From NCBI GenBank assembly GCA_016165875.1, contig JABBOT010000004.1:8239642-8303641 (forward strand): 64,000 nucleotides of DNA, read 5' to 3'. The notes under the pieces were generated by a model. The model had not been told where the DNA came from and did not search any database. It worked only from the letters and a program-made list of their open reading frames with translations. Position numbers and translations under genes: made by a program. Position 1 is the first letter of the stretch, and every line of letters starts with the position of its first letter. Positions 21,104 through 32,419 of this stretch are shown in pieces. The DNA comes from Acanthopleura granulata (taxonomy: Eukaryota > Mollusca > Polyplacophora > Chitonida > Chitonidae).

Positions 21104-24100
21104 CTGCAAACATCCATTCAACCAAACATCATACTCAGGATTCCAGAGGTCAGTGGGTGAAACCATTATAGATTCATAGTTAAGAGTATTTCTTTACCAA
21201 TGTATACATACAGGTTGGTCTGGAACCTGACATGATCTTCTCCAGACTTCTTCTGCCTGGTTTCCTCCAACCATAACCCTGATTATCATCTCGAAACTTT
21301 TGATTAGTTAATGATCACTTGAAACAGTAGGGGTTGTAAGTTAATTCTTCAACTTACAACCCCTTCTGTTTCACGTGATTAACTGAACAAACAAAATGTT
21401 TCTGAACTATCTACAGTATGCACAATTGAGCACAAACAAGAGCACATACATGTAGAGGCATTTTATGGCATTCTGTACAAGTAAATTAATGCTTTGTATA
21501 TGGTGAACGCATGCACACACGTGGTAATATGATATTGATGAAGTAAGCTTACCAAAGTTTGGGTTGAGGTCATACTCCCCACCGATGATGCTGCCAAAGG
21601 TGGGAGGGGGTGGAATAAAACCAGACATTGGATGGATTCTGGGAAAGAACGGATGATGTGGCAACACTGGAGTCATCCTTCTCAATCTCTCCCTCAGCTC
21701 CTTTCTTTGCTTATACTCTACTCTGTAAATCTTCATGGAAACATAAAAAATATGATAATCTATTAGCTAAACCTTGAGCCATCATGACTGTTTGTAGATG
21801 CAGGGATTAGAATTCCCTGACATTTTAATGGTGTATCAACGATGAACTTTTGAAACAGTTTGAACAGAAATTTATGTACAATTTCAGAAAATCAACATTT
21901 TCATGTGTGTATTCTCTGGATTTTTACCACCTATATATATGTATAACTGGAAAATTACATTTCAAACTAGTCCCTCACAGTAAGCGAAAGGTCAGTTATA
22001 GGACCCCAGTTGAAGCTGCTTTGGTAGCATTGGAATTTGACAGTTCAATGAGGGCCTCTACATAAAGTACATCAAAGCATGATGTGTGCATTCAAGACGC
22101 AATCATGAACTGTCATCAACATTTTAGGGTATTCATGATATTCTCAATAAATGTGGGAATAGTATGACTTGGAGAAAGAATTAAACATGTAGAGTAGCCT
22201 TAGATCTCAAGTAAATATACCACTATCATGGTCTTTCCTACATTTGTTATGTTACAGAGAATAGAGATGTGTCCAAACTTTGCTTACATTTAACTTGTTA
22301 AATTCAGTGCATATACACGACTTGCACTAGCTACTTGGATCCATAGCAAAAGAACGCTATGGTCCCTATTCATGTCCTCAACTGGTCAATCATCATCCAC
22401 ATTATGAATAGAAATGATATTTCGGTACATTGTTAACTTACCTCATACCAGTTCTGATTTAAGCTGTTATCACCTCTCTCTAAGGTAACATAAAATTAAA
22501 TAAGACAAAAATAAGTACATCTGTGCACAACATATCTTTTTGATCAAAGTCACAAAGTACAAACAATGCTTAGCAAAAAGATCTTCAAACAGTTATTTCC
22601 TCATTCAGCAGTTGAACCATTAACATTTTTTGAACTGTAGTTGAACTAAGATAGTATCACACCATTCATGTTTCAAATATAAAAACTTTCTGAATGACTT
22701 ACTTGGCCAGTACAGAAGGTAATTTCGTCTCCACAGCCAAGGATCTTTGGCCAATTTGTTTAAAGACTTTGATACTTCAGCCACCTTCAACAGGCTTCCA
22801 ACATCCAAATGTTTCAAAATTATAAGCTGCAGAAAAATGCAAAATACGAATCAAGAACATATTATCCATTTTGTTACTCTCCATATTCTAGCAGAGAGTA
22901 CACATCTCACTCATGACTAAACATATATATCCTACATGTATCAGCCCAAAAAAAAATATTGATATGTAGGTCGGACTTACTCAAAACTGTTGGTTCAGGT
23001 AATATGCCCGCTCTTAATTACCTATCATATGACAGAAGCTGTGACATAACACTCGATAAGTTTTTGAGGCACGAATCGACCTCCCCTAGTGAAGTAGGCC
23101 TCTGCAGTATGTATACCTAGGCCATTTGCCATTTTGAGGTCCCTCCCCAACAGTAACATGGTTTAGCACCATTTAAATTGCAGAGACGCAGAGAGAGGTA
23201 CTTTAATGCAGTAATATTATAATATGCATACATTCATAACCTGATGAATCTCTGATATCTAATGTTGAGTGAGCTGACCGGAAAATGATTCCAAGGGCAA
23301 AACGGTCAGACAAGACTGGTACCAACTTTAACAATAGTTAGGCAATAGATCAGAGTATAAAACAGATTGAGCTGGATTAACTCACTGCGGTTATTATAAA
23401 ATATGTATCAAATTTGTTGAATTTGTGTCAAATAGGCTGAATTTTCAGTATCTCCCTCCTTAGATGTTGAGTGATGTTTGAACAAAGTCTGAGATTAATT
23501 TCAGTAGAACATCAGAATAAAATGCTAACAACAACTTCAAATAAATTTTACAATGACTAGGCCAGCAGCTTGAAGTAAAATTTAGGATAAACAGATGCAC
23601 TGAAAAATGTTACATTCCCTTTATTTTCAACATTTGTGAGGGGATATGAGAAAGGGAAGAAGCTATATCCCTCAATATTGTGGGCTTTAGAAGCTTCATG
23701 CTTTTGTAAAAGAAGCAAAAAAAAATATAAAAAAAACATTTGCCACATATACTGAACACTTGTAGGCACATTTTACCATAGTAAAATTGACAATATTCAT
23801 GAATACAACCAAATTTAATAGAAGACCATTGTATAAAAACTTGAATCTGTAAAGTTATGAATTCTGTGATTTCCAGTAACACATACACATAGCATCTCCA
23901 AAGGAACAACTCCCTCATATTGTACATGTACCTTACACATATGCAAAAGCTGAGTTCAAGGCAGGCAGTAATTTTTGAGATACCACCCTTACATTTACCT
24001 CAACATTCCTTTCACTGTCATTCGACACCGATGCTCAGGGTATGACGTTAGCTCTCTCTTTTCTTAGTACAGGTCAGCTAAAATATGATTCATGTACATT

Positions 24101-27100
24101 ATAGTACATCACCAGTACCAATATTTAACCCTTACCTTCACTTCGTTTGGGATGCTCATGAAACCTTGATGGATGCACTTTCCACCAGCTCAGAGAAAAA
24201 AAAAGCACATATTTAGAGCTTCAGTAACAATTTTTAATACAGGCAATCTTTCATTGCCATCTTAAACACTTATATATTGGCTTGAAATCAATAAAAATCC
24301 TAATGAAAGTAAATCATGTTTGTAAAATACATTGTTCACCTTAACTTCTTTCTAGTTTAAATTGAAGCACAATTCATGTAACAGACATGCCATACTGGCC
24401 ACAATACTAAACCGTATGCTTACCAGAATGGATTTTATGTAAAAGAGGCAGAGTAAAAGTGTCCTTAAAGATCCTTGACAGCTTTGCCAGATTACTGTAT
24501 ACTTTAGGAACATCTATAAAAAGTAAAACAAAGCATTCCTCAGCATCAAAACGAGTGGAATTAGGGTTAGATACAGATTTTCATTCTACATGTACATGAA
24601 TAAGATTTATTTATTTTATTGGTGTTTATTGGTATTTACTGTAAAGCATTTTACTAAATATAATGACAACAAGCACTAGGGTGGAAGGAGACCAGGAAGA
24701 GCTTGGGGAAAACTTGTTTGATAGATCTCCAGCGAATTGGATTTTCATAATTACATGACTGCTGAAAGACACATGGTCGCACAAACAGTAGATATTTTTG
24801 TATTATTACAGAATGACATGAATATTAGGTATTTTTCTCAAGAAGTAAAAGTTATAAGCTTTTCTTTAATCCCACCACCAGCATTGTACATTAAGTGAAT
24901 GTTTAAAAATAACAAAAAAACTGAAAAGATTGAAAGTCTGCCACAATATTTAAGTGAGGGGGTAACAATTCAGTAGAAATGGAGCATGCTCACAGCACTC
25001 TGTGAACTTCATATGTAAACAAATGTGTCTTGTAGCAGGATCAGCAAAAAGAGGCATAAAAGAGCGCTCAGCAAGTTGACAAGGAAGTCTAAAGTTGTTA
25101 TATCTGGCCAGTTGTCGCAAAACTACTGCTTGATTGGTAATTGCAAATGTTGTTGTTGTTGACGTGTTAAACGTTAAACAGATAAAGCATTTCTGACTCA
25201 TAGTTTAATGAGAATATTACTGGTAACGTTTTCTCCATGCTGTTTAAGCTGCTGTACTCTATGTGTTTCATAATTTTAAATTATTCAAGTTCTTGTAGCC
25301 ACGGTCCACTGATCCCGAATGCCTGCACATATGCTTTGTTTCCCTTGGGTTGAATATTAACGAGGCAAAATGGCCCGCACTCTTTGTGTTGAATTCGAAT
25401 AACAACAGGACTTCTCCAGGCTCGTACAAGCTACATACTCAATGAATATTTTTAATTTCAACATGGCTGATTTCGTTTATGAACGAACGTCAAAACTTCG
25501 TTAAGATGTTGAAATCAGAATCTCTTTATAAATCCAAATTTTGGGTCAATGAGTCTGCATGTTAACACAGGGTGAACAAAGCATGTGCCATTTTACATGC
25601 GTCAGACAAGGAAAAGCAGTTCAAAAAGATTCAAATCACTTACCTTGATCTAATGAGCCTATGTAGTCCTGCACTTTGAGTTGAAGTTTACATTGTGACT
25701 GGGGGTCTCCACCTTTAATACTTCCTGAAAACACACACAATGTAAACTCTCACAGATTCAACAACAGCACCATGGTGCATGTCAATACACAGTCACACGA
25801 CATTCCGTAATATTTCACAACAGTCACGAGGAAATGTACAACGATCATGCACTAATGGCGAACAATCTCATGCATTCATTATAAACAGTTGTCTCCCTTT
25901 GACTGCTCACTAATGTCCATTCATAAGGTAGACAGTCTGATGATCATTTCCTCAGCTAGTGACGGTGTACAAGTCCAGTAATTTAGGGCTTTGGCATAGC
26001 AGGTCATTTCTTTTTCTTTTTCTTTCACTTTCTTTCGGTATGATATAAAATATGGTGCATGCCATGGGATGTTATCGCAGGATTTGTGAGCTGTCCACAA
26101 GTGATGTTCAACTTGCGCTCCACACTCACAGAATATAACTTCTCTCGAGTTCACAAATCTTAATAGTGTGTGATTAAAACATAGTAAATTGTGTTTGATT
26201 CTAGTTGAAGAAAACTTGCCAAGATAAACTTCAATGGAAGTTAAGATTGTAATGAACTTTCTTGAGACAAAACATTATGAATGCGTACTTGTCCACAGGT
26301 TAATTCTCACATACAAGGTTCTTAAGCTACACGTTACAATGGAACCATTGGCATTTTTTGTGTTTCTTGCCACAAGGAGTTTTCTGTTTTTCTCTGACTT
26401 TGGAAACTAATTTATGTCCATATGCTTACCATGAACCATGATCTGTGAGCCTAGGGGCACCAAAACCAGATTACAGAGTGAGGCTTCACTGGCCGGGTGG
26501 GTGTAAGCCAGCTTGTAGGAGCCTGGACAACGCCAACCATCTGGCATGCAATGCCTCGAATGACACTTGGAATTACACTTTAATGCAAATAAGAAAACAA
26601 TTGTTATTAACGATTAGAAACCTTCTTAGCTGCAGGAAGACGTACTTTTGATCATTTATGCCATATCAAGGGCTGAAATTACTTTTTATAACAATCATAT
26701 TTTAGTTTGGAATTTACTCATTATGCTTCGATGCATTATCAGAACTGCATGACATGGCACAAACTGGTTTATTCAGCTCATGACAATGAGTGTACAGACC
26801 ATGTGTTACACTTCACGCGACACGCAACAGTAAGGTACACATCAATTTTATCCCCATGTATGAACCACATTTAGAACATGAGCATCAAATTCTGGTTTTG
26901 TAATGAAATTTTACAAATTAACTCCTCTGTTTGGAAATATTACCAACAATACTGAGTAAAAACACAGCTTTAAATTACAAAAAAAATAGTTACAGTGGAC
27001 AAAGATTTATCCTCGCATCAATCAAATGTCAGAAACACTCACAACTGGTGAAAACCCGGTTTCTAGCATGAGCACATGTAACACTGCACAAAGGGCTTCT

Positions 27101-29281
27101 GCTTGTGAAGAGGAGCATTCATTCTGGAAGATTTCCACAAGTCTGTTTGGCACTGCAGTATCTGTAGCTTCACGACACAGCATAGGTTCATTTAAATACC
27201 CTTTGATTTCAGTCAGTTCTTCCATGGACCGTGGCTGCTCCAGTTTAATAGAGGTTTCTAACACTTCACTGTCTGACTGGGAGACTTCATTAAGGCCTGT
27301 TGCTTCTGCATCATCATCTCTATAAAGAACATCCATATCTGATGAGTCTTCATGAATGACAGAACATCCCTCTCTGTCTTGCTTTTGTGCAGGTTTGACT
27401 GTATTATCAGCACCTGAAAATGATGACTCAGACACCTCAATTGATTGAGACACCAAGGCTCCATTTTGCACACTTTTATCACTATTGTCAGAATTATCAC
27501 AGAGGATATGTACAAGGTCACCAGATACAATGCCAAACTTTGTCAGTTCCAGATCATCACCTTGTAAGGGTTCTTTTCCATTCAAACTCAACTGAAAGTC
27601 CTTTCTGCAAAATACAGAAAAGATAACAAATCTCAACACCATGCAACCAAATGAACAAGACATGAACAAAACATGAATAAAAAAGAACATAATTATTGTC
27701 TGCCTATCCTGGAATGATATAAACGTGGCTTTTCAATGTTATAACAAAAATATGTAACAAAAATATATCCACATTATCCCCAATTTCAGTATTAAGAATA
27801 AAAGATACCTTTCATAAAACCTGTAATAGGTGCAACAGAGATAAACAATATTCCCAGTTATTTAAATTATTGTTACAGTCATGTAAGTATTTACATATGG
27901 CCAATTTCAATACGTTACATATCTGCATACATCTATAAAGTCCTATGATTTAAAGCAATTATTCATCATATACAATTACAAATTCAAGCCTGAGGTGAAA
28001 AATAACTTGTCATCATGAAAACAGCTCTGTATTCATCTCTGTGTATGAATAAAGCTTTGGGCACTGGTAAAACAGCCAAGTCCCCAGTCAACCCTTGTCT
28101 GCAGTGTCAAATACAATTAAAGCGGTTATCCAATTTACCACACCTCTGATAGCTCTCTGATAACTTCATGGTAAGAAAAAAGAGAAAAAAAAAACTGAAA
28201 AGGCTGAAAAAGAATGAGCTGGATTTGAATCCATGGCTGCCAGGTATCATGTACAATGGACCTAGTACTAAAACCAGCGAGGAAGTAGTTCAGCTTTTTA
28301 ACAAATGACATACAGAATAGTGTAACAAGGATTTTGGGGGTTTTTAGGCAAAAAGTTAAAAACTATAAAATGTACAAAACTAATTCTTGCAGATTTGTAA
28401 TCCTGACAACAAGGAGCACCAGGAGACAGTATGTTTGGATAATCATTTTAAGCAGTATTTAGAGGTGACATAATTTTTACGTAACTACTGAGGTCAATTA
28501 CAGCCTAATTTGCACATCAAATGTAACGAGAGAGGTTAACTGAGTAGGGCCATCCACCTAGAAACATCAAGTGGAATTTCCTCCCGACTGGTATAACCGT
28601 TCGTGAGAAGATTTTTTAAACTTAACAATGAAATTCAAAATAGCTGCTAAATCATGTGAGTGGCCAATAAACTAACCGCCAAAAGTTGCTTCATATGTTC
28701 ATTATTAAGACTGCAAACTTTGGATTCCCTACCTTCAGTAGTTTGGCAGATATTCCAATTTTACGAGAGGACTAAAACTAATAATAATAATGCACAAGAT
28801 TTCAAGAGGTATCTCACAGAGAACCTCTGTGTACCCTTAAATATAGTGGTCCATGTATATGGACTGCAAATATGTATGCACAAATCCTCCATTGAGCTAA
28901 AATTGCACTGCTGACAGCCATCACCGTCGCGACGTGGTTGTATTGGCACAATGAATCGCACCACGTGATTGGCAATTTAACGAGACATGTAAAGTATTGG
29001 GTGCTGTCACGTGATAGAGACTATTAATTGCAGAATCTGCTTTTTCAGAAAAGTGTATCAAACACAAACGAAGCCATCACCCAATTTTTTACAACTCTCA
29101 AATAGTCAAGTCATCGAACTCGAACTGAAGGAACAGTCACGTTGACATGCAGAACCCGTAGGACGTACCCCAAGCCGGGGATATTAGCGTCAACTATGTC
29201 TTTTAGTTGACAAAGTTTTAAACTTCCACTTTCCACCTCCAAAACCTTGGTTGCCTTGTTAAGCCTGATTCTGAGCCGCAT
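20895..29281 (-). CDS. FBXO7: F-box only protein 7 (FBXO7), complete
   Basis: Ten coding exons (29169-29281, 27043-27604, 26430-26577, 25644-25724, 24424-24513, 24136-24188, 22703-22826, 22442-22479, 21553-21730, 20895-21103) total 1596 nt, that is 531 residues plus TAG; human FBXO7 is 522. Layout: ubiquitin-like region 1-~72 (MRLRIRLNKATKVLEV; FGIVSGDLVHIL), acidic linker, FP (Fbxo7/PI31) domain ~190-330 (YLNEPMLC; PGSYKLAYTHP; LVPLGSQIMV; LAKLSRIFKD), F-box ~341-388 (FMSIPNEVKLIILKHLD; DPWLWRRNYL), then a Pro-rich tail with IIGGEYD and RFDP. The family serves as the substrate receptor of SCF (SKP1-CUL1-F-box) ubiquitin ligases and also has ligase-independent roles with proteasome factors, CDK6 and PINK1/parkin mitophagy. 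Order and spacing of all blocks match the human protein. Confidence 0.96.
21306..21384. repeat. Long hairpin (inverted repeat) in the last FBXO7 intron
   Basis: Left arm 21306-21342 and right arm 21350-21384 are near-perfect reverse complements around a ~7-nt loop; both contain AGGGGTTGTAAGTT (or its complement) and GAAACAG. A hairpin this short and clean resembles a miniature foldback transposon or an RNA hairpin. It lies between exons 9 and 10. Confidence 0.75.
21553..21730 (-). CDS. FBXO7: FBXO7 coding exon 9 (proline-rich region)
   Basis: Residues 404-462: IYRVEYKQRKELRERLRRMT, then PHHPFFPRIHPMSGFIPPPP and IIGGEYDLNPNFG. The IIGGEYD string is identical in human FBXO7. Acceptor CCATGAAG|ATT, donor TTTG|GTAAGC. 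Confidence 0.93.
22442..22479 (-). CDS. FBXO7: FBXO7 coding exon 8 (microexon-sized)
   Basis: 38 nt, residues 391-403: KRGDNSLNQNWYE, equivalent to human RDNTVRVQDTDWKE. Of the overlapping AG dinucleotides in CTTAGAGAGAGG only the first gives the required phase. Donor GAG|GTAAGT. Without this exon the frame would be lost. Confidence 0.85.
22703..22826 (-). CDS. FBXO7: FBXO7 coding exon 7 (F-box body)
   Basis: Residues 350-390: LIILKHLDVGSLLKVAEVSK, SLNKLAKDPWLWRRNYL. Shows the F-box helices and the D-P-x-L/W-W motif that follows them, the surface expected to bind SKP1. Acceptor TTTTTCTGCAG|CT, donor CCAA|GTAAGT. Confidence 0.95.
22827..24135 (-). other. FBXO7 intron 6
   Basis: 1309 nt between coding exons 6 and 7. 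Nothing recognised beyond A/T runs near 23720. Confidence 0.5.
24136..24188 (-). CDS. FBXO7: FBXO7 coding exon 6 (start of F-box)
   Basis: 53 nt, residues 332-349: AGGKCIHQGFMSIPNEVK. The F-x-x-I/L-P-x-E core that opens an F-box is present (FMSIPNE). Acceptor TTTTTTTTCTCTGAG|CT has a strong polypyrimidine tract, donor AAG|GTAAGG, phase 0. Confidence 0.9.
24424..24513 (-). CDS. FBXO7: FBXO7 coding exon 5 (end of FP domain)
   Basis: Residues 302-331: VPKVYSNLAKLSRIFKDTFT, LPLLHKIHS, equivalent to the human ANIYKDLQKLSRLFKDQLV YPLL. Acceptor CTTTTTATAG|AT, donor TCTG|GTAAGC. Confidence 0.92.
24604..24720 (-). mobile_element. SINE family A, degraded 3' fragment
   Basis: GATTTATTTATTTTATTGGT, then AAGCACTAGGGTGG, AGACCAGGAAGAGC and TTGGGGAAAAC recall the tail and body of family A in order, with strong divergence. 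It lies in FBXO7 intron 4. Confidence 0.5.
24721..25643 (-). other. Rest of FBXO7 intron 4
   Basis: No further exon or repeat recognised. Confidence 0.45.
25644..25724 (-). CDS. FBXO7: FBXO7 coding exon 4 (FP domain)
   Basis: Residues 275-301, GSIKGGDPQSQCKLQLKVQD then YIGSLDQ. Aligns to the human [21 protein letters not shown] segment in length and pattern. Acceptor GTTTTCAG|GA, donor CAAG|GTAAGT. Confidence 0.88.
25785..26150 (-). repeat. Dispersed repeat family C, copy 2
   Basis: Reverse complement of the copy at 13395-13735; see shared blocks TAATTTAGGGC and AGCAGGTCATTTCTTTTTC. It lies in FBXO7 intron 3, in opposite orientation to the first copy on the plus strand. Confidence 0.65.
26430..26577 (-). 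CDS. FBXO7: FBXO7 coding exon 3 (FP domain)
   Basis: Residues 226-274, with MPDGWRCPGSYKLAYTHPAS and LVLVPLGSQIMVH, matching the human MPEKW...YKLQYMHP...VPLGNLIVV. Donor CATG|GTAAGC. The 3' splice site is uncertain: CATTAAAG|TGT and CCAAG|TGT are both in frame, so the first four residues may not be coded. Confidence 0.9.
27043..27604 (-). CDS. FBXO7: FBXO7 coding exon 2
   Basis: Residues 38-225. Completes the ubiquitin-like region (KDFQLSLNGKEPLQGDD; KFGIVSGDLVHILCD), continues through a Ser/Asp/Glu-rich linker, then opens the FP domain (YLNEPMLC; ALCAVLHVLMLETGFSPVV). Acceptor TATTTTGCAG|A, donor GTT|GTGAGT, phase 0. Confidence 0.95.
27605..28149 (-). other. FBXO7 intron 1, left part
   Basis: AT-rich intronic sequence with nothing recognised. 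Confidence 0.45.
28150..28490 (-). mobile_element. tRNA-derived SINE-like repeat, family B, copy 2
   Basis: In FBXO7 intron 1. Minus-strand B box GGATTCAAATCC, A-rich block at ~28177-28200, then CAGGTATCATGTAC, TAGTGTAACAAGGA, TTCTTGCAGATTTGTAATCC and GCAGTATTTAGAGGTGA. All blocks recur in the left-hand locus, there split between 1505-1675 and 2690-2815. Confidence 0.6.
28491..29168 (-). other. FBXO7 intron 1, right part
   Basis: No other exon recognised. Contains CACGTGA-type strings (28964-28972, 29009-29013). Confidence 0.4.
29169..29281 (-). CDS. FBXO7: FBXO7 coding exon 1 (start, ubiquitin-like region)
   Basis: Residues 1-37. ATG at 29281-29279 in a favourable context (A at -3: GAGAAATGC). 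MRLRIRL matches the MRLRVRL start of vertebrate FBXO7. Donor GTACGT (29168-29163), phase 2. Joining gives ...IPGLG-KDFQLSLNG, which keeps the ubiquitin-like fold in register. Confidence 0.93.
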
Positions 29282-29600
29282 TTCTCAAAGGGACGAGAAA
29301 AGGGTACACGGCGCTGTTACACAAAATTCGGCTGCAAATACGCTCTAGAGTCCGTTTTGTACTCCGAAACAGAAGAGCGGAGAACACTTGGGGTTCAAGA
29401 GTGGGGTATATTCATGTTGAAATGAGAAGAGCGAGAGAAACATGAAAGTCTTCCCATTTTAGTAATACTTACTGTTTATCACTAGACGAATCATCATTAT
29501 TTACAAGTCTGAAAATATTCTTTTTTTTCTCCCAGGTCATACACGATAAAGCGAAGGTGGGGGGAGATCGCGCTGGTCGGCAGGTTGGGAGTTGTTAAAA
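29282..29600 (-). promoter_or_regulatory. FBXO7 5' UTR and probable promoter region
   Basis: CpG density rises just upstream of the start codon (CGGCGCTG, ATACGCTC, AGAGCGGAG, GATCGCGCTGGTCGG). No TATA box stands out. The start site cannot be placed from sequence. Confidence 0.4.
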
Positions 29601-32419
29601 CCGCAACAAAATTTTGCAAAAAATTGCAAAATCTGTTATTGAACCACAAGCATTATATGACAAGGGATAGCTTTTGACAATTGACTCTTTATTTGTTTGT
29701 TAGATGTCCCGTCATTACCATACAGCAATAACCTGTCCTGACTGTCGTGTGGTGACATTGTTGCCACTCCAGAATACAGAGAGGAGCGCAAATAGCCACC
29801 AAGAGTTATTTATCTCCCAAATATTGAAAAGATGCCTTTTGCCTTAAGGGACTATCTAACTGTACACTTAAGTTCCCATATAATATCTCAAATCTGCCTT
29901 CAGGCACCACCAGTATTCTATACTGAAATGTTTTCCATTGCATTGTGGTCTTTGACACATGTGGTTCCCATATAATATCTGAAATGCTCATTCAGTCAAA
30001 TCGACAGGGCAAGCGAATGTAGTAATTACTTCTACTACCCGACACTGACACATTTAGGCTATTCTCGTTTCGTAGATAAGGTAGTTAAAATGAATATATT
30101 TTTACGTACCGTACGATAAGTTACGGATTTTCACGAGGTACTCTGAATATTAGTGACTAGCACTTGCAATAGGCAAATATTGTAAATGTATGATGACATG
30201 TATAGTGTCTTTAAAGCCTTGTAAAGTCTAAACGAAGACCTAGTCTAGTACGTTTATACAGTGCGTTCTAAATTCCCCACAGATTTAGAAAACATGGTTA
30301 TAATACAAAGGCCTAAATATAATATAGACAAAAGAATAGCCCAATATCAAACCAGCTGATATTATCTTTTTATTTATTTATTTATTTATTTAACTCCATT
30401 GACCTATACATTACAGATACACCAAGTCTGGACACTTACATCCTGTAAAATGTAATGGTAGCTGGGTTGAAGTGAAACTGACATGAGGGGCAGCGGTTGA
30501 GGAACCTGGACGTCGCCACTATGGCGCAAGGAGTTAATGGAAGTTAGGTGGGCTGTCTGGAATGAGAAGCTGACCCAGGGAGTGACCATCTAGGCAGATG
30601 CCGACCAGATTGTGATTTATTGGTCTCGTCTAGGCGATAATCGGTGTTAGGCCAGATAGAAAGGAAGAGACTTAAAAGTGGCAACATTTACCATTGGCCA
30701 TATCGCTTTACTCGTGGATAAGCCCTCAGAACAGCATCACTCACTCTCGCTCTACGGTAATATCTACAGGCCTACGTACGACTTCTACTGTGTTGCCATA
30801 AGATAACAGGTTTACCGGTGTAATAAAAAGAAAAAAGTTTCCGTCAGTTCATACTTAAATGCCACAATTCACTTTCACAAATTCTAATAATTTGCCTACA
30901 GATTTACTGTTTTTATCTTTCTCTGAAAGGCCTTTATGTTCAGGCAGTAGTTATCTTTTCTCCAAGAGTACCACATTTTGACCTTGAAGCAAACTTTAGT
31001 AATGAATTGAAAACGTATGTAGCACTATTATCTTCACCTTAATACCCCCAAAAGAATAAGTTTTCAAACCCAAGAAAACGCTTATAATGCCATTGCACAG
31101 CAGATAAAACTTGTAATTGTTTCCCCTTAAAAAGGACGATGTTTTTAAGACAATAGAACTATTTTGCCTTTATAGAGAAGACAAAGTCTGATATGGAAAA
31201 CAGACAAGCAGGAAAAGACTGGCACAATGTAACATGTCTGGGACGAATATAACTGATATCTGTTATATTCGTCACAGATCATGTACAATGAACAATCGTA
31301 TCAAAAGTATGGCATGGCCGATGACAGACTGCATGCCAGGTCAAATGGTACAATGTGCACGTTATGCATCAATATACCATCATCTTAAAGAAAGCCGTTG
31401 GTGTATGTAAACTGGCCTATACACTACCATGCAAGCGAATGCAGTTTCACACATCTATTTTCTACAATCACGCGTAAGATGAGCTGTGGACTCTGAAACG
31501 TAGCTAAGGAATATTCCTCAAAGGCATTTCAACGGCCCCAGGTAAGCCATGGGGAGTGTTAAACTAGATAGTACCTGACAAGACATTCTGCCTCCAAAGC
31601 CCAGCCGCTAAAATGTTTTTACCCTCAGCTCAACGGGAAGCGAAGCACGCAAGCCGAATTGCCCTTAAAACACAACACTTTCATGTGTTGGACTCGCTAA
31701 ACCGTTTGGAAACTGACATACACACGCTTTCTTCCTATAGGAGCTGGTGGTAATCGCTTGGTGGAGATGCAAACTTATCTCTGAATCTTCAGGCACACGT
31801 GGTGTTGGTTCAACCCCAACTTGAGTGTAGGGCTTTCCTAGTGCCCATCGTCTCCACTATTTTCTGTAGGCCCCACGTCTGTATTACGTGAAGGTCGTTA
31901 GTTCAAGATTAATTGTTGTCCACCTATTTGTGGCATTTACACACGCTAGAAAAAGTCCTCATTCGATTGTCACAGAAAGGTACATGGTTAAGTCGTTTTT
32001 CCTTCACCCATAAAAATGGTCAGTGAGATATTTTTAAGCATATATATATGCTGTTAAACATCAATGAGTCATATTTTCTTGTTAACTGTACATATTACAA
32101 AGTTTGTATACTACTGGCAAAAATGTACACTATCCACTTGTCTTCTAGATCTAAACTCCGCTGATTGTGTCAAGCGGTTACAGAGCCGTCCAGCAAAATA
32201 CGCAACTTCGATTTGAAGCTGTTTTTCAGGCAAATAAATCAGAAAAAAATAGAATTTGCCAGCAGTTTTATTCATTTTACAGGCTGTACTAATATATTCC
32301 TGTGCAGTTCTGATCTGCTGACTCATTTGACACATTTCAACGACTGTCTATAATAGAGTGACTGAAAACACCACAGACATCACTGGTCGAAGACATGCAT
32401 GTTTTCAGGAATCCACATG
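29601..32419. other. Intergenic DNA
   Basis: Holds a 16-bp direct repeat (TTCCCATATAATATCT at 29873 and 29965), a TTTA microsatellite at 30367-30392 and the palindrome listed separately at 31230-31288. No gene supported. Confidence 0.5.
31230..31288. repeat. Inverted repeat with 12-bp perfect stem
   Basis: GACGAATATAAC (31242-31253) and GTTATATTCGTC (31262-31273) are exact reverse complements with an 8-nt loop. Flanks ACATGTCTG and CAGATCATGTA extend the pairing imperfectly. Confidence 0.7.

Noticed and set aside
21306..21384. Annotation of the FBXO7 intron hairpin as a microRNA gene
   Set aside because: The stem is nearly perfect with a small loop and no mismatched bulges typical of precursors; no small-RNA evidence is available, so it is listed as a repeat only.
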